The position numbers and the translations under genes are program-made. DNA of 15,305 nt from the NCBI GenBank assembly GCA_946482335.1, contig CAMLRG010000132.1, positions 1-15,305 of the forward strand, read 5' to 3'. Shown in pieces: positions 7,121 to 15,228 of the stretch (positions within the stretch are counted from its first letter, which is position 1; each line of letters begins with the position of its first letter). This DNA is from an uncultured Duganella sp. GTDB taxonomy: Bacteria > Pseudomonadota > Gammaproteobacteria > Burkholderiales > Burkholderiaceae. The notes under the pieces were generated by a model that saw nothing but the letters and a program-made list of their open reading frames with translations, was not told where the DNA came from and did not search any database.

Positions 7121-9162
7121 TGGCGCGCCGCCTGCCCATGCTGGGCTTCGGACTGGTCCTGCTGCTGTGCTTCATGCTGCTGGTGCAGCGCAGCGCCGGC
7201 TTGCCGCCCTTCGTGTTCGCCGACGAATGGCTGTACAGCCAGGCATCGCGCCTGCAACCGCTGGGCGACAGCATCTTGCCGTCCTACCTTTACCTGGCGC
7301 TGTTCCGTGCCACCTCGGCGTGCGGCAGCGGCTTCCTCGACTGCGCGCGCGCGCTGAATGCGGCACTGTTCGTGCTCGCTGCTCCCTTTATCTTCCTGGT
7401 CGCGCGGCGCGTGACTGGGGCACCTGCGGCGGCCGTGGTCGCACTGGCCAGCGTACTGGCACCAGCCAGCAGCTACACCGCCTACTTCATGCCGGAAGCA
7501 AGCTATTTCTTCGGCTTCTGGTTGCTGGCCTGGCTGGTGCTGGGGCGCGGCGGCGAACAGGGCCCGGCGCTCGACTGGCGCCTCGGCCTGCTGGCCGGCA
7601 CCGCCCTCGGCTTGCTGGCCCTGGTAAAGGTGCATGCCCTGTTCCTGCTGCCATCCTTACTGCTGTACGTACTGTGGCGCGGCTGGCGCGAGGGTACGCT
7701 GCGCGCCGCCATCCTGTGCGCAGCCGTGCTGGCGGCAACCACACTGGCGGTCAAGACCGCCGTCGCATTTGCGCTGGCCGGGCCACCCGGCCTGAACCTG
7801 CTGGGCAGCTTCTACGGCAAGCATGCCAGCAATAGCAGCGGCAACGCGCTGGCCCGCCTGCTGCCGCCCTTCACACGCAGCATGTACGGCCACCTCATGG
7901 CGCTGGGCTTGATGTTCGGCATGCCGATGCTGGCCGGCGCGGCTGCCGCCGTCAGCCCTGCCGCGCGGCGGGCGCTGCAGGCACCGGGGCGCAACCTGCT
8001 GGTGTTCACCGTCCTGATGCTGGGAGCGGCGCTGGCCATGACGGCCGCCTTCACCGCCTCCATCGCCGATGCCGGACCACAGGAAGGCTTGCGCCTGCAT
8101 GTGCGCTATTACGCCTTCCTGTTGCCGCTCCTGCTGGTGCTGGCCGCCGCACAACTTCCCGCGGCCCCGGCGCACTGGCTGCATCGCGCGGCATTGGCCG
8201 TACCCTGCGCCTTGCTGCTGCTGTGGGCCGCCATCAAGCTGCCCTTCCATCCGCGCGGCTTCGTCGACAGCCCGGAGCTGGTGGCCCTGGCCATGGATTT
8301 CCGCGCCGCCTGGCCACTGTTGCTGGTGCAATGGGGTGCCATGCTGGCCTGGGTGGCCCGTCCCGAGCTGGGGCGCCTGGCTTTTGTCGGCATCGTGCTG
8401 CCCTTCCTCACCTACACCGGCACCCAGGCCGTGGCCGATGCGCTGGCCGGTTCCGGCAAGCCGAACGCTTACGACCGCGCCGGCCAGTACGTGCGCCAGC
8501 ACCTGGGCGAAGCCGACAGGGCCAGGCTGAGTATCGCCGGCGCCGATTTGGCGGGCCTGTCGCGCGCCCAGTTCCATATCGACAGCGCCAGCGCCGCCGC
8601 AATTGTGCTGGAGCCCGGCGCGCCTTTGGACGCGGCCCAACTGCCAATGCGCCGCCAATACCTGCTGGTGGTCGGACAGCACGCCCTGCCGGCGGGCCTG
8701 GCAGTCCAGGCGCAGACGCCGGAGTACGCCCTGCTGAAGCTGGGTCCGGCGCCCCGTACGCTGGGCACCGTGCAGTTTGCCCAGCCACTCGCAGGCGGCA
8801 TGCTGTCCAGCCTGCAGGGTCTGGCCGATGCCGAACATTGGGGTGCCTGGTCGAACGCCAAGCACGTGACGCTGCGGTTCGCCCAACCGCTGCCGAAGCA
8901 GCTCGCACTGTTCCTGAATGGCCGCGCTTTCGGGCCCAATGCCGGCAAGGACTTCGTCCTGTCGGTCGGCGGTGAGACCCGCAGCTTCCGCCTGCCTGCC
9001 AACGAACAGGAAATCTATTTGGCGCTGCCGACCGACGGGCAGCAGCATGAGCTGGATATCGAAATCCCGGCCCCCACCACACCGCTCGAAGCGGGCATGG
9101 GCAATGACAAGCGGGCACTCGGCATTGGCATCGTTTCCCTCGAAATCGCAGAAAGACAATGA
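7117..9162 (+). CDS. GT-C-like multi-spanning glycosyltransferase with C-terminal beta domain, type B copy 1
   Basis: The protein has 681 residues from the ATG at 7117; the next codon is also ATG (7120), so it may be one residue shorter. After helix 1 (~8-24) the first periplasmic loop carries FADEW with the acidic pair D36/E37, as in PMT/ArnT-like GT-C enzymes. The same loop has C69 and C76, a likely disulfide, and YFMPEASYFF follows. About ten to twelve helices run to residue ~445. The soluble tail contains a globular stretch from ~450 and a beta-rich end domain (~565-680) with an HWGAWS motif and GRAFGPNAGKDF. It is a clear paralogue of the next gene. Placed directly after GT2 and GtrA, it is the best candidate to use their lipid-linked sugar. 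The acceptor is unknown. Confidence 0.88.
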   Translation: MMARRLPMLGFGLVLLLCFMLLVQRSAGLPPFVFADEWLYSQASRLQPLGDSILPSYLYLALFRATSACGSGFLDCARALNAALFVLAAPFIFLVARRVTGAPAAAVVALASVLAPASSYTAYFMPEASYFFGFWLLAWLVLGRGGEQGPALDWRLGLLAGTALGLLALVKVHALFLLPSLLLYVLWRGWREGTLRAAILCAAVLAATTLAVKTAVAFALAGPPGLNLLGSFYGKHASNSSGNALARLLPPFTRSMYGHLMALGLMFGMPMLAGAAAAVSPAARRALQAPGRNLLVFTVLMLGAALAMTAAFTASIADAGPQEGLRLHVRYYAFLLPLLLVLAAAQLPAAPAHWLHRAALAVPCALLLLWAAIKLPFHPRGFVDSPELVALAMDFRAAWPLLLVQWGAMLAWVARPELGRLAFVGIVLPFLTYTGTQAVADALAGSGKPNAYDRAGQYVRQHLGEADRARLSIAGADLAGLSRAQFHIDSASAAAIVLEPGAPLDAAQLPMRRQYLLVVGQHALPAGLAVQAQTPEYALLKLGPAPRTLGTVQFAQPLAGGMLSSLQGLADAEHWGAWSNAKHVTLRFAQPLPKQLALFLNGRAFGPNAGKDFVLSVGGETRSFRLPANEQEIYLALPTDGQQHELDIEIPAPTTPLEAGMGNDKRALGIGIVSLEIAERQ

Positions 9163-11240
9163 AACAGGCAATCCTGACCATCCGCCAGCACCCTGTCAGC
9201 GCCGGTTTGCTGCCGGCGCTGCTGGCCTGCTTCCTATTCCTGTTCTTCCGCAACAGCGGCATCTACCCGGTGGTGTTCATCGACGAGTGGATCTACGCCA
9301 GCGCCACGCGCATGCTGCCGCTGGCGCAGGCCGAGGTGCCCTCCTACCTTTACTTCAAGCTGTATGGGGTCACCAGCTATTGCGGCGACGGCTACCTGGA
9401 ATGCAACCGGGTGCTCAATGAGCTGTTCTATGTTGGCGCCGGGCCCCTGATTTACCTGCTGGCGCGGCGCGTCGCCGGGCCCCTGGCCGCGGGCGTGGTG
9501 GCGGTGGCCGCCGTGCTGGCGCCGGCCAATGCGCTGACGCCCTACTTCATGCCGGAAGCACCCTACTTCTTCGCGTTCTGGCTGATTTGCTGGACCTGCA
9601 TGTGGGTGTACGATGCGCCGCGCTGGACGCGCGCCGCCGTGCTGGGCGCATTGCTTGGCCTGACCGCCATGGTCAAGCTGCATGCCATTTTCCTGCTGCC
9701 CGGCGCCTTGCTGTTCGTGGCTGCGCTGGCGTGGGCCGGCCACGCCCCGCACCCGGGCCTGCGCCAGCCGCTGGTGCTGTGCGCCGCCCTGCTGCTGGCA
9801 TTTGCCGTCACGCGCTTCGGCATCGGCATCGCCCTGGCCGGCAAGGACGGCTTGTACCTGCTGGGCAAACTGTACGCCGACCAGGCAAAGTATGTGGGAC
9901 GCGCCCACCTGCCGTTCGCCCAGCTGCTGCAGCTGGCCGCCAACAACCTGCGCGGCCAATCGATGATGCTGGCCCTGTTGTTCGGCGTGCCCATGGCTGC
10001 GCTGGGCTCGCAGCTTTTCGCCATACGGCGCGCCAACCTGCAGCGCGAGCCCGCACTAGCCTTGGCACTGCTGTGCTTCCTGATGCTGGGCTCGGCGCTG
10101 GCGGTCACCGTGGCGTTCACGGCGTCCATCACCGGCCTGGGCGAGATGGAAACGGCGGCCCGCATCCACACCCGTTATTATCATTTCGCGCTGCCATTGC
10201 TGCTCATCTGCGGTGCCGCCGCCATGCGTGAAGGCGTGCCCGCGCCGCGCGTGGCGCTGCGCGCGGTGATCGGCCTGATGCTGGTGCTGCTCGTGGCCCA
10301 CGCCTGGAAGGACTTGCTGCGCCTGTTCACTCCTAACATCACGGATAGCCCGGAGTTGCGCGCCGCTTCACTCAACCCGGCCGCCTTTGCCATGCTTTGC
10401 CTGCTTGGCGCCGGCGCCGTGCTGGCCTGGGTGGTCCGTCCCGCCAGCGGCGCCAAAGCCTTCACCTGGATCTTCCTGCCGGTCTCCACCCTGGTACTGG
10501 CCGCCATCACGGCGCAGCAGGTCCGCCTGTCGATCTGGCCCGACGACTACTCCAAGGCGGGCCAGTTCGTGCGCCACTACCTGCACACGGGCCAGACCAA
10601 CAACCTGACCATCGTAGCGGACGACATGGGCGGCATGCACCGGGCGCGCTTCTTCATCGAAAACCCGAACACCGGTTTCCTGCAGGTGCCGCAAAATGCG
10701 CCGGTGGACTGGGACAAGCTGCCACCGGGCAAGACCTGGGTGCTCGCGATCGGCAATTACGCCCTCCCCGCAGATGCCCGCATCGTCGCGCAAAAGGACA
10801 ACTTCGCGCTGCTGCAGGCAGGCATCAAGCCGGTCGCAGGCCATACCCTGCCCTTCAATGTGCCATTGCCATCGGAATTCGTGCAGCGCGTGGATGGACT
10901 GGCGGGAGCAGAAAGCTGGGGGTCGTGGTCGGATGGCCCTTCCGCGCGGCTCCAGTTCACCCGTCCGCTGCCACGGCGCCTGCAGGTGCACCTGACGGGC
11001 CGCGCCTTCGGCCCCAATGCGGGCAAGGATTTCATCCTCAGGATCGGTGGCCAGGAGCGTCCCTTCCGCCTGCTGGAAAACAGCACCACCGCCGAGCTGG
11101 AATTCACCCTCGACGCTGGCGTCGACACTCTGGAATTGCTGGTGCCCGCGCCCACTTCGCCGCAATCGCTGGGCATGAACGATGACCGCCGCCAGCTTGG
11201 CGCGGGCATCGAATCCATGAAGTTCGTCGCACTGCCATGA
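9159..11240 (+). CDS. GT-C-like multi-spanning glycosyltransferase with C-terminal beta domain, type B copy 2
   Basis: The protein has 693 residues and starts at an ATGA overlap with the previous stop; AGAAAGA just upstream is a modest ribosome binding site. It matches the preceding protein over its length: first-loop FIDEW (D42/E43), C75 and C82 with the same spacing as in copy 1, YFMPEAPYFF, an RYYHF stretch at the start of a later helix, and a C-terminal beta-rich domain with SWGSWS and GRAFGPNAGKDF. About ten to twelve membrane helices are followed by a periplasmic tail from ~465. The divergence from copy 1 throughout indicates an old duplication, and both keep the putative catalytic acids. 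The two copies may attach sugar to different acceptor positions or use different lipid donors (inference). Confidence 0.88.
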   Translation: MKQAILTIRQHPVSAGLLPALLACFLFLFFRNSGIYPVVFIDEWIYASATRMLPLAQAEVPSYLYFKLYGVTSYCGDGYLECNRVLNELFYVGAGPLIYLLARRVAGPLAAGVVAVAAVLAPANALTPYFMPEAPYFFAFWLICWTCMWVYDAPRWTRAAVLGALLGLTAMVKLHAIFLLPGALLFVAALAWAGHAPHPGLRQPLVLCAALLLAFAVTRFGIGIALAGKDGLYLLGKLYADQAKYVGRAHLPFAQLLQLAANNLRGQSMMLALLFGVPMAALGSQLFAIRRANLQREPALALALLCFLMLGSALAVTVAFTASITGLGEMETAARIHTRYYHFALPLLLICGAAAMREGVPAPRVALRAVIGLMLVLLVAHAWKDLLRLFTPNITDSPELRAASLNPAAFAMLCLLGAGAVLAWVVRPASGAKAFTWIFLPVSTLVLAAITAQQVRLSIWPDDYSKAGQFVRHYLHTGQTNNLTIVADDMGGMHRARFFIENPNTGFLQVPQNAPVDWDKLPPGKTWVLAIGNYALPADARIVAQKDNFALLQAGIKPVAGHTLPFNVPLPSEFVQRVDGLAGAESWGSWSDGPSARLQFTRPLPRRLQVHLTGRAFGPNAGKDFILRIGGQERPFRLLENSTTAELEFTLDAGVDTLELLVPAPTSPQSLGMNDDRRQLGAGIESMKFVALP

Positions 11241-13108
11241 GGCGCCGCGGCCTGGTTGCCTACCTGCTGTCGGTGCTGGTGGCGGCCCTTGCCGCTTTCG
11301 TGCTGGTGCAGCCGCGCCAGCACGGCGACGTTGCCGAGTACACGCTGATGACGCTGGCTTTTGCCAACCACGGCACGCCCGATATCCGCATGGGCGACAT
11401 TGCCGACGGCAAGCGCATGCTGCCGGGATTGGGCGGGCTGTACGGCCTGCTGGAGCAGGACATGGCGGCCAACAAGCCGGAAGTGTTCCCTGCTTTCGCG
11501 CGCGGCCAGGATGGCGCCGTGTATGCCAACCACTTTTTCGCCTATTCCGCGCTGGCGGTCATCCCCTTCAAGTTGCTGCAGGCCGCCGGCCGCGATCCGT
11601 TCGCCTGTTACCTGGCGCTGAACCTGGCCGCGTTGTGCGTATTGGCCTGGTGGCTGTACCGCTTCTTCGGCGCTCCCTGGCGCGCCTGGGGCGCGTTGCT
11701 GCTGTTCCTGTCCTGCGGCAGCGTACTGTACCTGCCCTGGACCAGCACCGAGACCGCCAGCGCCGCCTTGCTGCTGGCCGCCCTGTGCGCGTTCACCACC
11801 GGCGCGCCGTTCGCCGCCGCCCTGATGGCAGCGCTGGCGGCGCAACAGAATCCCACCATCCTGTTGTTCTTCGGCTTTGCCCCGCTGCTGCGCATGGCGC
11901 AGACCGGCGAACGCCTTGGCCAGGTGCTGGACCGGCGCACACTGGCCGCGTTGGCGCTGGGCGCCGCCCTGTGCGCGCTGCCGGTGCTGTTCAACCTGGT
12001 CCAGTTCGGCGTGCCCAGCATCATTGCCAAGACGTTTTCGTCCAGCCGCCTGGTGGGCTTGACGCGCCTGGGCAGCTTCTTCTTCGATTTGAACCAGGGC
12101 ATGCTGGTCGGTGTGCCGGCCGTGACGCTGGCCGTGCTGCTGTGGGGCTGGCGGGGCGGCGCCCACGCCTGGCGCGACGGCGCCGCACTCACGCTGGGGA
12201 TCGCATTCATCGTGGCCATGTGCCTGCCGGCCCTGGCGATCTGGAATTTCAACTCCGGTGCGGCCGGCATGATGCGCTATGCGGTGTGGTCGGCGATGCC
12301 GCTGCTGTTCCTGCTGCTGTGGCGCATGCGCCGCGCCGCGAACTGGCCATGGGCCATGCTGGCGGTGGTGCTGCCGCTGCAGGCCGGCGCCATGTGGCAC
12401 GCGCGGGGTTACGGTTATATGGAATTCAGCCCGCTGGCGCAAGCCGTGATGCGTGCCGCACCCGAATTGTACGCGCCGGAGCCGGAAGTGTTTGGCGAGC
12501 GCAGCGTCCATGGCGACGAATATATCGATCCCGCCCAGGTCTACCGCTGGCCATCCGAGGGCCTCCCGCACAAGCAAATGTTCAACGAAGCCTGGCCAGG
12601 CATCCATGAACGCCTGTGCGGCCCCGGCCGGGAGCCGGCACCCGGCAGCACCAGCGCAAGCTACCGCAGCTGGCGCTTCATCAATGGCCCGCTGCGTTGC
12701 GTTCCTGCGGACCCCGCCACGCGCCGCTATCTCGCCGCTGATTTCGCGGCTGGCGACGTGGTGCAGGCAGGTGCGGGCTGGGTACCCGGTGCAGCGCCAT
12801 CCATGCTCCCCGTGGCGGGCACCGGTCCGGATTGCAAGGGGCTGCAAAGCGAAGGGCCGGTGTCGGAACTGGCCGTGGTTCTGCCGGCGGGCAGCCCATA
12901 CCGGGATTTGGCGCTGGCGGGGGTTTATGCCAGCAAGAACAACTACACGCGCATCGCCATGGATGGGCGCGACCTGGGCCGCCGGCAGCTTGACCAGCTG
13001 GCCGTTCTGCAGCTTCCGGACGGCGCCCAGCCTGGCCGCCGCATTAGGCTGCGTCTGGAGCACGAAACCGACCGCGCCTTCTGCCTGCAGCAAGTCGTGC
13101 TGCGCTGA
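11237..13108 (+). CDS. GT-C-like multi-spanning glycosyltransferase, type A copy 2
   Basis: The protein has 623 residues; ATGA overlap with the previous stop, and no obvious Shine-Dalgarno sequence, so translation probably depends on coupling. It is a paralogue of the protein at 3896-5758: helix 1 (~6-24), GDVAEY in the first periplasmic loop (D31, E34), FAYSALAVIPFKLL, PSIIAK, FFFDLNQGM, AAGMMRYAVW, and a soluble tail with LCGPG. The tail's C461 and C488 match the cysteine pair of copy 1. The first of two loop aspartates flanking the valine is kept, but copy 1's D37 is alanine here, which points to D31 and E34 as the important acids. It is the last gene of the operon, and its stop is 7 bases from the stop of the convergent acyltransferase. 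Probable role: periplasmic sugar transfer from a lipid donor, substrate unknown. Confidence 0.86.
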   Translation: MRRRGLVAYLLSVLVAALAAFVLVQPRQHGDVAEYTLMTLAFANHGTPDIRMGDIADGKRMLPGLGGLYGLLEQDMAANKPEVFPAFARGQDGAVYANHFFAYSALAVIPFKLLQAAGRDPFACYLALNLAALCVLAWWLYRFFGAPWRAWGALLLFLSCGSVLYLPWTSTETASAALLLAALCAFTTGAPFAAALMAALAAQQNPTILLFFGFAPLLRMAQTGERLGQVLDRRTLAALALGAALCALPVLFNLVQFGVPSIIAKTFSSSRLVGLTRLGSFFFDLNQGMLVGVPAVTLAVLLWGWRGGAHAWRDGAALTLGIAFIVAMCLPALAIWNFNSGAAGMMRYAVWSAMPLLFLLLWRMRRAANWPWAMLAVVLPLQAGAMWHARGYGYMEFSPLAQAVMRAAPELYAPEPEVFGERSVHGDEYIDPAQVYRWPSEGLPHKQMFNEAWPGIHERLCGPGREPAPGSTSASYRSWRFINGPLRCVPADPATRRYLAADFAAGDVVQAGAGWVPGAAPSMLPVAGTGPDCKGLQSEGPVSELAVVLPAGSPYRDLALAGVYASKNNYTRIAMDGRDLGRRQLDQLAVLQLPDGAQPGRRIRLRLEHETDRAFCLQQVVLR

Positions 13109-13115
13109 CGCAGAC

Positions 13116-15131
13116 TTAGCGCGCCAGCGGATGCGCGTCCATGAAACGGGCGAAGCGCTCACCCATCCACAAGTCGCCGCGATAGCTCAGGTGATGGGTG
13201 TCGCGGTACATCAAGACGCCGTCGATCATGACGCGGCAGGCCTGCCCGTCGCATAGCTGGGCGGCGGCGTCGAACACCTTCACTTGCGGGAAGTCCTTCA
13301 GCACCGAGGCCACCGCTTCGTCATGCGCGGCCACGGCCTTGCGGTAGGTTTCGAGCGGCAGCGCGCAATCGGCGCGCGTTTGCGACGATGCCACGCCGGC
13401 GCGGCGGATGCAGGCGCGCGGTTCAAAGTCGAGGAAGGGCACGTCGTTGACCCAGATGACCTGCTTGCCGGCCTTCAGGAACTGTTCCAGCGTACGGCGC
13501 ATCAGCGCGGTACGCATCTTGCCGTCATCGTTCTGGATGTGCAGTTTGTAGGCGGTCGAGATGACAACCACTTTGACGCTGGCGGTGCGCAGCGCCAGGT
13601 CCAGCATCTTCGGCGTGGCCTTCTGGTAGTCGTCGTTGTCGGCCGCCGGGAAGTCGAGGAACGGTACGCGGGTGCCCAGTTTCAGCACATTCTCGCCGCG
13701 CGCGCGCCAGTAGCGGGTCTGGCCCGCGACCAGGTGATAGGCGTGGCTGTCGCCGATCAGAACCACCGTCGGGTCCTTCTTCACGTCGTCCAGCAGGCAG
13801 TATTCGTAGAAGCTGTCGAAGCCGTAGCGTGCCTTGCAGGCGGCGGCATTGGCCTTGTCCTCGACCAGCACCAGGTCTTTCTGTTGCAAGGCATTGGCAA
13901 CCACCGCACTTCGCTGGGGCAGCCCGTCGGTGCGGTAAATGGCGGCACCGGCACCGGCCAGCGCCAGCATGGCAATCGACAGCACGATGACCTTGAGGCG
14001 GCCGCGCGCGGTGCCGCGCAACGGCTTTTCCACCAGCCAGTAGGTGGCGACGGCCAGCGCGAGGGCCGCCACCACGGCGGCGGCGCGGATCTTGGACGAT
14101 GGCAGGCCGGATTCGATGATCTGGGCGTAGGACAGCAGCGGCCAGTGCCACAGGTAGAGCGGGTAGCTCACCAGGCCGATCCACACCATCAGGCGGTTCG
14201 ACAGCAGGTGGCGGTTCACCACGGCACGCGGGCCGGCTGCGATCAGCAGCAGCGCGCCAGTGGTCGGCAGCAGGGCCCACCAGCCGGGGAAGGCGCGCTG
14301 GCGCGTGGTTGCCACCACGGCCACCATCAGCAGCGCCAGACCGGCGATGGAGGCGGCGTGGCGCAGGGCCGGGTTGTCGAAATCGAACTGGCTGACACCG
14401 TGAGGGCGGCGCACGCCGATGAAGGGGCGCAGGCGGTTGACGGTCATGTAGGCCAGGCTGGCGCCCAGCAGCAGCTCCCACACGCGGCTGGCGGGCGAGT
14501 AGAAGGTGGCGCTGGGGAATTTGTGCACGCCCCAGATGTTCAACGCGAACGAAGCGGCGGCCAGCAGCAGTGCCATCGCCAGCATGTTCCAGCGCAGGCG
14601 CCAGGCCAGCGCCAGCAGCAGCGGCCAGAAGATGTAGAACTGTTCTTCGATGCCGAGGGACCACAGGTGCAGCAGGGGCTTGGTTTCGGCGGCGGTGTCG
14701 AAGTATCCGACTTCGTTCCACAGGAAGAAGTTGGAGATGAAGGCGGTGCCGCCGAAGACGTGCTTGCCCAGGGCTTTGAACTCGTCGGGGAACAGGGCGA
14801 ACCAGCCGAAGGCCAGCACGGCCACCAGTACCACCGACAGCGCGGGGAAGATGCGGCGCACGCGGCGGGCGTAGAAGTCGGCGAAGCTGAAGCTGCCCTG
14901 CTGCATGCCTTTGATCAGGATGCTGCCGATCAGGTAGCCGGAGATGATGAAGAAGATGTCGACGCCGACAAAGCCGCCGCGCAGGCGGGCGGGGAAGGCG
15001 TGGAACAGGACAACCGACAGCACGGCGATCGCGCGCAGGCCGTCGATGTCGGGGCGGTAGGCGGGATGGGCGTCGGCGGCGGTGGTTGGGGTGGTGGGGG
15101 GATCTTTGGGGAGGACGTTTTCCAGTTTCAT
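13116..15131 (-). CDS. OafA/YrhL-type O-acyltransferase with C-terminal SGNH domain
   Basis: The protein has 671 residues from the ATG whose first base is 15131. The N-terminal acyltransferase-3 domain (~25-400, about ten helices) opens with YRPDIDGLRAIAVL and the catalytic-type His44 in LFHAF, then GFVGVDIFFIISGYL. The periplasmic SGNH hydrolase-like domain follows: GDSH at 460-463 (Ser462 as nucleophile) and DTHHLS with D644 and H647 completing the triad. Such fused enzymes take an acyl group, usually acetyl, across the membrane and place it on an O-antigen or other surface glycan. A start at 15227 is also in frame, but the extra 32 residues would be translated from the palindromic repeat, so 15131 is preferred; AAGAA about 10 bases upstream is a weak ribosome binding site. 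It converges on the glycosyltransferase operon and may acylate its product. Confidence 0.93.
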   Translation of the reverse strand: MKLENVLPKDPPTTPTTAADAHPAYRPDIDGLRAIAVLSVVLFHAFPARLRGGFVGVDIFFIISGYLIGSILIKGMQQGSFSFADFYARRVRRIFPALSVVLVAVLAFGWFALFPDEFKALGKHVFGGTAFISNFFLWNEVGYFDTAAETKPLLHLWSLGIEEQFYIFWPLLLALAWRLRWNMLAMALLLAAASFALNIWGVHKFPSATFYSPASRVWELLLGASLAYMTVNRLRPFIGVRRPHGVSQFDFDNPALRHAASIAGLALLMVAVVATTRQRAFPGWWALLPTTGALLLIAAGPRAVVNRHLLSNRLMVWIGLVSYPLYLWHWPLLSYAQIIESGLPSSKIRAAAVVAALALAVATYWLVEKPLRGTARGRLKVIVLSIAMLALAGAGAAIYRTDGLPQRSAVVANALQQKDLVLVEDKANAAACKARYGFDSFYEYCLLDDVKKDPTVVLIGDSHAYHLVAGQTRYWRARGENVLKLGTRVPFLDFPAADNDDYQKATPKMLDLALRTASVKVVVISTAYKLHIQNDDGKMRTALMRRTLEQFLKAGKQVIWVNDVPFLDFEPRACIRRAGVASSQTRADCALPLETYRKAVAAHDEAVASVLKDFPQVKVFDAAAQLCDGQACRVMIDGVLMYRDTHHLSYRGDLWMGERFARFMDAHPLAR

Positions 15132-15161
15132 GGGCGCGTTCTTTTTTAAAACCGGTAAACC

Positions 15162-15188
15162 GGTGTCAGACCCGCAGGGTCTGACACC
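15162..15188. repeat. Perfect palindrome 1 of the REPIN-like element
   Basis: Twelve-base arms GGTGTCAGACCC and GGGTCTGACACC pair perfectly around a 3-base loop (GCA). Confidence 0.85.
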
Positions 15189-15201
15189 TTGGTGACAGCA
15201 T

Positions 15202-15228
15202 CGTGTCAGACCCCGCGGGTCTGACACG
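15202..15228. repeat. Perfect palindrome 2 of the REPIN-like element
   Basis: Twelve-base arms CGTGTCAGACCC and GGGTCTGACACG pair perfectly around a 3-base loop (CGC). The core arms are identical to palindrome 1 except for the outermost base pair. Confidence 0.85.

Noticed and set aside
7657..9171. Long minus-strand open frame (504 codons) opposite the first type B gene
   Set aside because: Antisense shadow of a gene with a strong paralogue in the next position; no domain features.
13102..13122. Short inverted repeat GCGCT/AGCGC as a terminator
   Set aside because: Only five paired bases, an 11-base loop and no T-run; it also overlaps both stop regions by chance composition.
10757..13162. 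Very long minus-strand open frame (801 codons) across the last two GT-C genes
   Set aside because: It is antisense to two genes with clear paralogues. Its product is rich in Q, R, G, H and A without domain character, as usual for antisense frames in GC-rich coding DNA.
13284..15149. Long plus-strand open frame (621 codons) opposite the acyltransferase
   Set aside because: The opposite strand has complete acyltransferase and SGNH motifs. This frame gives a low-complexity G/Q/H/V-rich product and runs into the repeat element.
15141..15188. Rho-independent terminator formed by the palindromes for an upstream minus-strand gene
   Set aside because: On the minus strand the hairpin is followed by a GC-containing stretch before a run of only four T, so it is not a standard terminator. 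A weak role cannot be excluded.
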